A stretch of 53,362 nucleotides of DNA from the NCBI GenBank assembly GCA_937958005.1, contig CALGOB010000077.1:1-53362 (forward strand), written 5' to 3'. The position numbers were made by a program, and so were the translations under genes. Source of the DNA: an uncultured Cyclobacteriaceae bacterium (GTDB lineage Bacteria; Bacteroidota; Bacteroidia; Cytophagales; Cyclobacteriaceae). The notes under the pieces are model-generated. The model had not been told where the DNA came from. It did no database searches and saw only the letters and a list, made by a program, of their open reading frames with translations. This document shows positions 51,336 through 53,362 of this stretch, piece by piece (the first letter of the stretch is position 1; each line of letters opens with the position of its first letter).

Positions 51336-52354
51336 TAAGCAAAGAACCACTGGCCGTTTCTGTTTTCGACACGATACCATCTAGTTCCATTGTTTCCATT
51401 ACCATACCAGTACCATAAGTTATTAAATCTATAAACTCGCAAGCCATCTATTGTATAGTATTGTCCATTAATATACTGTGGTTGTCCCCCACCTCCAGTA
51501 CTTGCTGGGTACATCACATTTATTCCCGTTTTGTCATCATCAGAAAGAGCATTTCTCTGAACACTATAAGAACTACCATCTAATCTAGTAATGGTAGGCT
51601 GACCATTGCTTGAAAAGAAAGTTGGCCCATACATCATAATAGAGCCAAAGTCTAAAGTGTTGGTGTACTCATCTCCGTCTCTACCACTTTGCACATAAGT
51701 CCTAAAGTTATTTTCTCTTCCTGACTGAATATTTTGGAAATTTACAATCACAAAATTGTCTCTGTCAGCTCTAGATTGCTCATGATATAAACCAACTGCA
51801 TGACCTATTTCATGTATTGTATTACCCGTACTACACCCTGAAGCTAAATTTATATTTTGTTTTCCACCAATTCTCCCTAGAGAAGAAGAACATCCTCCAC
51901 CTGATCTGAAATTAACATAATCAGACTGATTAGTTCTTACCACAAACCTAAGAGCTGTATTTGCTTCCCAGTGCGCAATTGCATCTGTCACCCTTTGTTG
52001 GTTTGGCAAACTAGATTCTATACTGTAATAAACCGTGTTATTTGGCCATCTTCCACCAGTTCTACCTACGCTCTCTGCAGCAGGCCCTTCAGGTGGTTTT
52101 ACAAATGAAATTTGATCAACAGGAACAATTACATCACCTTGAAAAATATAATCTCCGTTTACCAATTCAAATTCTGCTGCTTCACCTAAATAGTAACCTT
52201 TTACAACTTCTCCCTGAAATTCTGGTGATGCAATTTCACCTTGCTCAAATTGAGAGGTCACTATTTCCGGAGATGTATCATTAAATTCCTCACTACAAGA
52301 AAAAGTTACTAGAACAGCAGCAATAGCCACTATGTATTTATTAAAATATTTCAT
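51335..52354 (-). CDS. Astacin-like (M12A) zinc metalloprotease, lipoprotein
   Basis: This 339-aa protein has a lipoprotein signal with a VTFSC lipobox (Cys20). The propeptide region (about 21-95) is followed by a catalytic domain from about 100: RWPNNTVYYSIESSL, the zinc motif HEIGHAVGLYHE (181-192) and the Met-turn SIMMYG. The last 55 residues form a small aromatic-rich repeat domain (YINGQYYTIDGLRVYRFNNL and then WYWYGNGNNGTRWYRVEN), possibly a surface- or glycan-binding tail. Flavastacin-type enzymes of Bacteroidota are secreted or surface-attached peptidases. The stop codon touches a MITE-like repeat. It has no obvious operon partner. Confidence 0.92.
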   Translation of the reverse strand: MKYFNKYIVAIAAVLVTFSCSEEFNDTSPEIVTSQFEQGEIASPEFQGEVVKGYYLGEAAEFELVNGDYIFQGDVIVPVDQISFVKPPEGPAAESVGRTGGRWPNNTVYYSIESSLPNQQRVTDAIAHWEANTALRFVVRTNQSDYVNFRSGGGCSSSLGRIGGKQNINLASGCSTGNTIHEIGHAVGLYHEQSRADRDNFVIVNFQNIQSGRENNFRTYVQSGRDGDEYTNTLDFGSIMMYGPTFFSSNGQPTITRLDGSSYSVQRNALSDDDKTGINVMYPASTGGGGQPQYINGQYYTIDGLRVYRFNNLWYWYGNGNNGTRWYRVENRNGQWFFA

Positions 52355-53092
52355 TATTATTTGTTTTAAATCTTGAAAATTAATTTGTTAGCATTTCACC
52401 TAATACCAGGATCATTGCACTAAATATTTATACAGCAAGCACATAAGGACTCAGAAAAACTTCAAAACCAATCTTATTTTTAATCTATTATTATGATCAA
52501 AACAGGTACTTCAAAGCCTAGCAGTTCTAAAACCAAAGAACTCGCAGCTCCGACTGATTCAATAAAATAAGCAGATAACTTACCTTTGAATGATGCATGG
52601 CAGTTTTGAATTATATAAGCTTTGAATCACTTATATTGACAAGTGTTCAATTACTTGCACTTCAAGTAATTAGTCAATTATGTATCTGAAAGTAAGGCTT
52701 AATAAATTCTTCTATAGAAAATCGAAGCTAAGTAATTTAGAGAAGTTAAATCAGGAGGCTCTATCCTATCGGATATACCTAACTCCATAGCCACGAATGC
52801 AGCTGAACGATTTAAGTTAATCATATTAATCAAATGTTTGGTTAGCAATAAATGTGTATTGAAGATAAAACAATGGTGCCCAATTAGCAAAAATTTTGTC
52901 GTCTTCCTTACATATAATTTGAGGCAACTGTATCATTAATAATAAATATTAATTAAATTATATTATTCGCAATAAAAAAAAGGCATTTTAGATATTTGAA
53001 AATGATTCTTTTTATTCTTAATAGACACTCTGCCAAAACGAATCAATAGTTTTATCCATAAAAGCTAGCTTGTGTGGGTTTATTTCGTCTCA

Positions 53093-53125
53093 GCAAGGTC
53101 TTCTGCAAGAGACCTTGCGTTTTTT
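53093..53125 (+). terminator. Terminator-like hairpin with T-run
   Basis: GCAAGGTCT (53093-53101) pairs perfectly with AGACCTTGC (53110-53118) with an 8-nt loop, followed by G and six T. An inverse relative of this hairpin lies at 53253-53279 without a T-run. No plus-strand gene is seen just upstream, so it may serve an unseen RNA or be one arm of a repeat. Confidence 0.5.
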
Positions 53126-53252
53126 AGTCTCTACTTTTAAAGCTTCGCAACCTCATTTTCATGATTACAACAGTACTTATTTGATTCAATTGATTTAAAT
53201 AGGGCCATACACCAACACCCTATTTTTTTTAAATGATCCCATTTAATGGCAA

Positions 53253-53279
53253 CAAGGTCTCTTGCAGAAGACCTCATTG
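53253..53279. repeat. Inverse copy of the 53093 hairpin
   Basis: CAAGGTCTCTTGCAGAAGACCT is nearly the reverse complement of the first hairpin, 130 bp away. The pair therefore forms a larger inverted repeat, possibly the two ends of a small element. Confidence 0.5.
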
Positions 53280-53362
53280 TGAACCCAATGGCGGACTTGC
53301 TGAACGTGGTTAATTAGGAATTAGTGATTGTCCATTTACTAATTATGCATTTCGCATCATTT

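Larger units (their letters stand above)
52355..53362. other. Right-end non-coding region
   Basis: No convincing gene is seen. A TACCTTTG word at 52581-52588 (plus strand) matches the -7 consensus but has no gene behind it. The rest holds two related hairpins (53093-53118 and 53253-53279) and an AT-rich tail. The 63-aa frame at 52699-52890 (minus) has no supporting features. Confidence 0.5.

Noticed and set aside
52581-52588. TACCTTTG as a plus-strand promoter
   Set aside because: No plus-strand gene follows and no -33 element is present.
52699-52890. 63-aa minus-strand reading frame considered as a transposase remnant
   Set aside because: No catalytic motif or similarity that I can defend.

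Overview
The window looks like a low-GC marine member of the Bacteroidota, most likely order Cytophagales. The evidence is a TonB-dependent receptor, a CHU_C-type (gliding-motility-associated) C-terminal domain, a lipoprotein astacin-like protease, TAnnTTTG-type -7 boxes and weak Shine-Dalgarno sites. Gene content and order are close to extracellular contractile injection systems (eCIS: Afp/PVC type and the Bacteroidota systems such as AlgoCIS). I cannot name the species from sequence alone.

The centre of the window, about 3.6-45.2 kb, is one long minus-strand eCIS locus, read from high to low coordinates. It opens with an envelope-directed block: a 421-aa protein of unknown function with a TTG start, a DUF4407 membrane protein, a secreted 413-aa protein, a membrane-anchored GH18-like protein and a 79-aa two-helix membrane protein. 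The particle genes follow: DUF4255 cap/terminator, a 347-aa unknown, sheath, three tube proteins, DUF5908, LysM tube/hub protein, VgrG spike, PAAR tip, gp25, baseplate J, a fibre-like protein and an Afp12-like baseplate protein. Three unexpected genes come next: a membrane-anchored nSTAND NTPase with a propeller, a TonB-dependent receptor, and a SulP-STAS transporter fused to a CHU_C domain. The core then ends with a 2173-aa tape-measure protein and the AAA+ ATPase. Most junctions overlap or are separated by only a few bases. The exceptions are a stem-loop after the main tube gene, a repeat-bearing gap before the fibre gene, and a 386-bp insertion between the tape-measure and ATPase genes.

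Downstream of the ATPase lie three candidate cargo genes (154, 364 and 236 aa). They have unrelated bodies but share an N-terminal motif, QRK-x8-LEDNR, with identical spacing. The 154-aa one is a DUF4157 protein with HELGH. The simplest reading is a common leader for loading into, or docking on, the particle. A convergent TPR-CHAT putative protease (381-3524) borders the cargo end.

The right side (45.2-53.4 kb) is gene-poor and repeat-rich. Three paralogous 79-82-aa proteins of unknown function each have a -7-like box 6-7 nt before the ATG, and the three genes are enclosed by a 65-bp inverted repeat pair (45900/49180). A 94-bp palindrome-rich repeat occurs three times, two copies here and one inside the eCIS operon. 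A small gene plus an MscS channel (49.75-50.96 kb) and an astacin-like lipoprotein protease (51.3-52.4 kb) follow. A MITE-like element of about 160 bp occurs at 6173 and 51175. I saw no tRNA, rRNA, CRISPR array or intact transposase.
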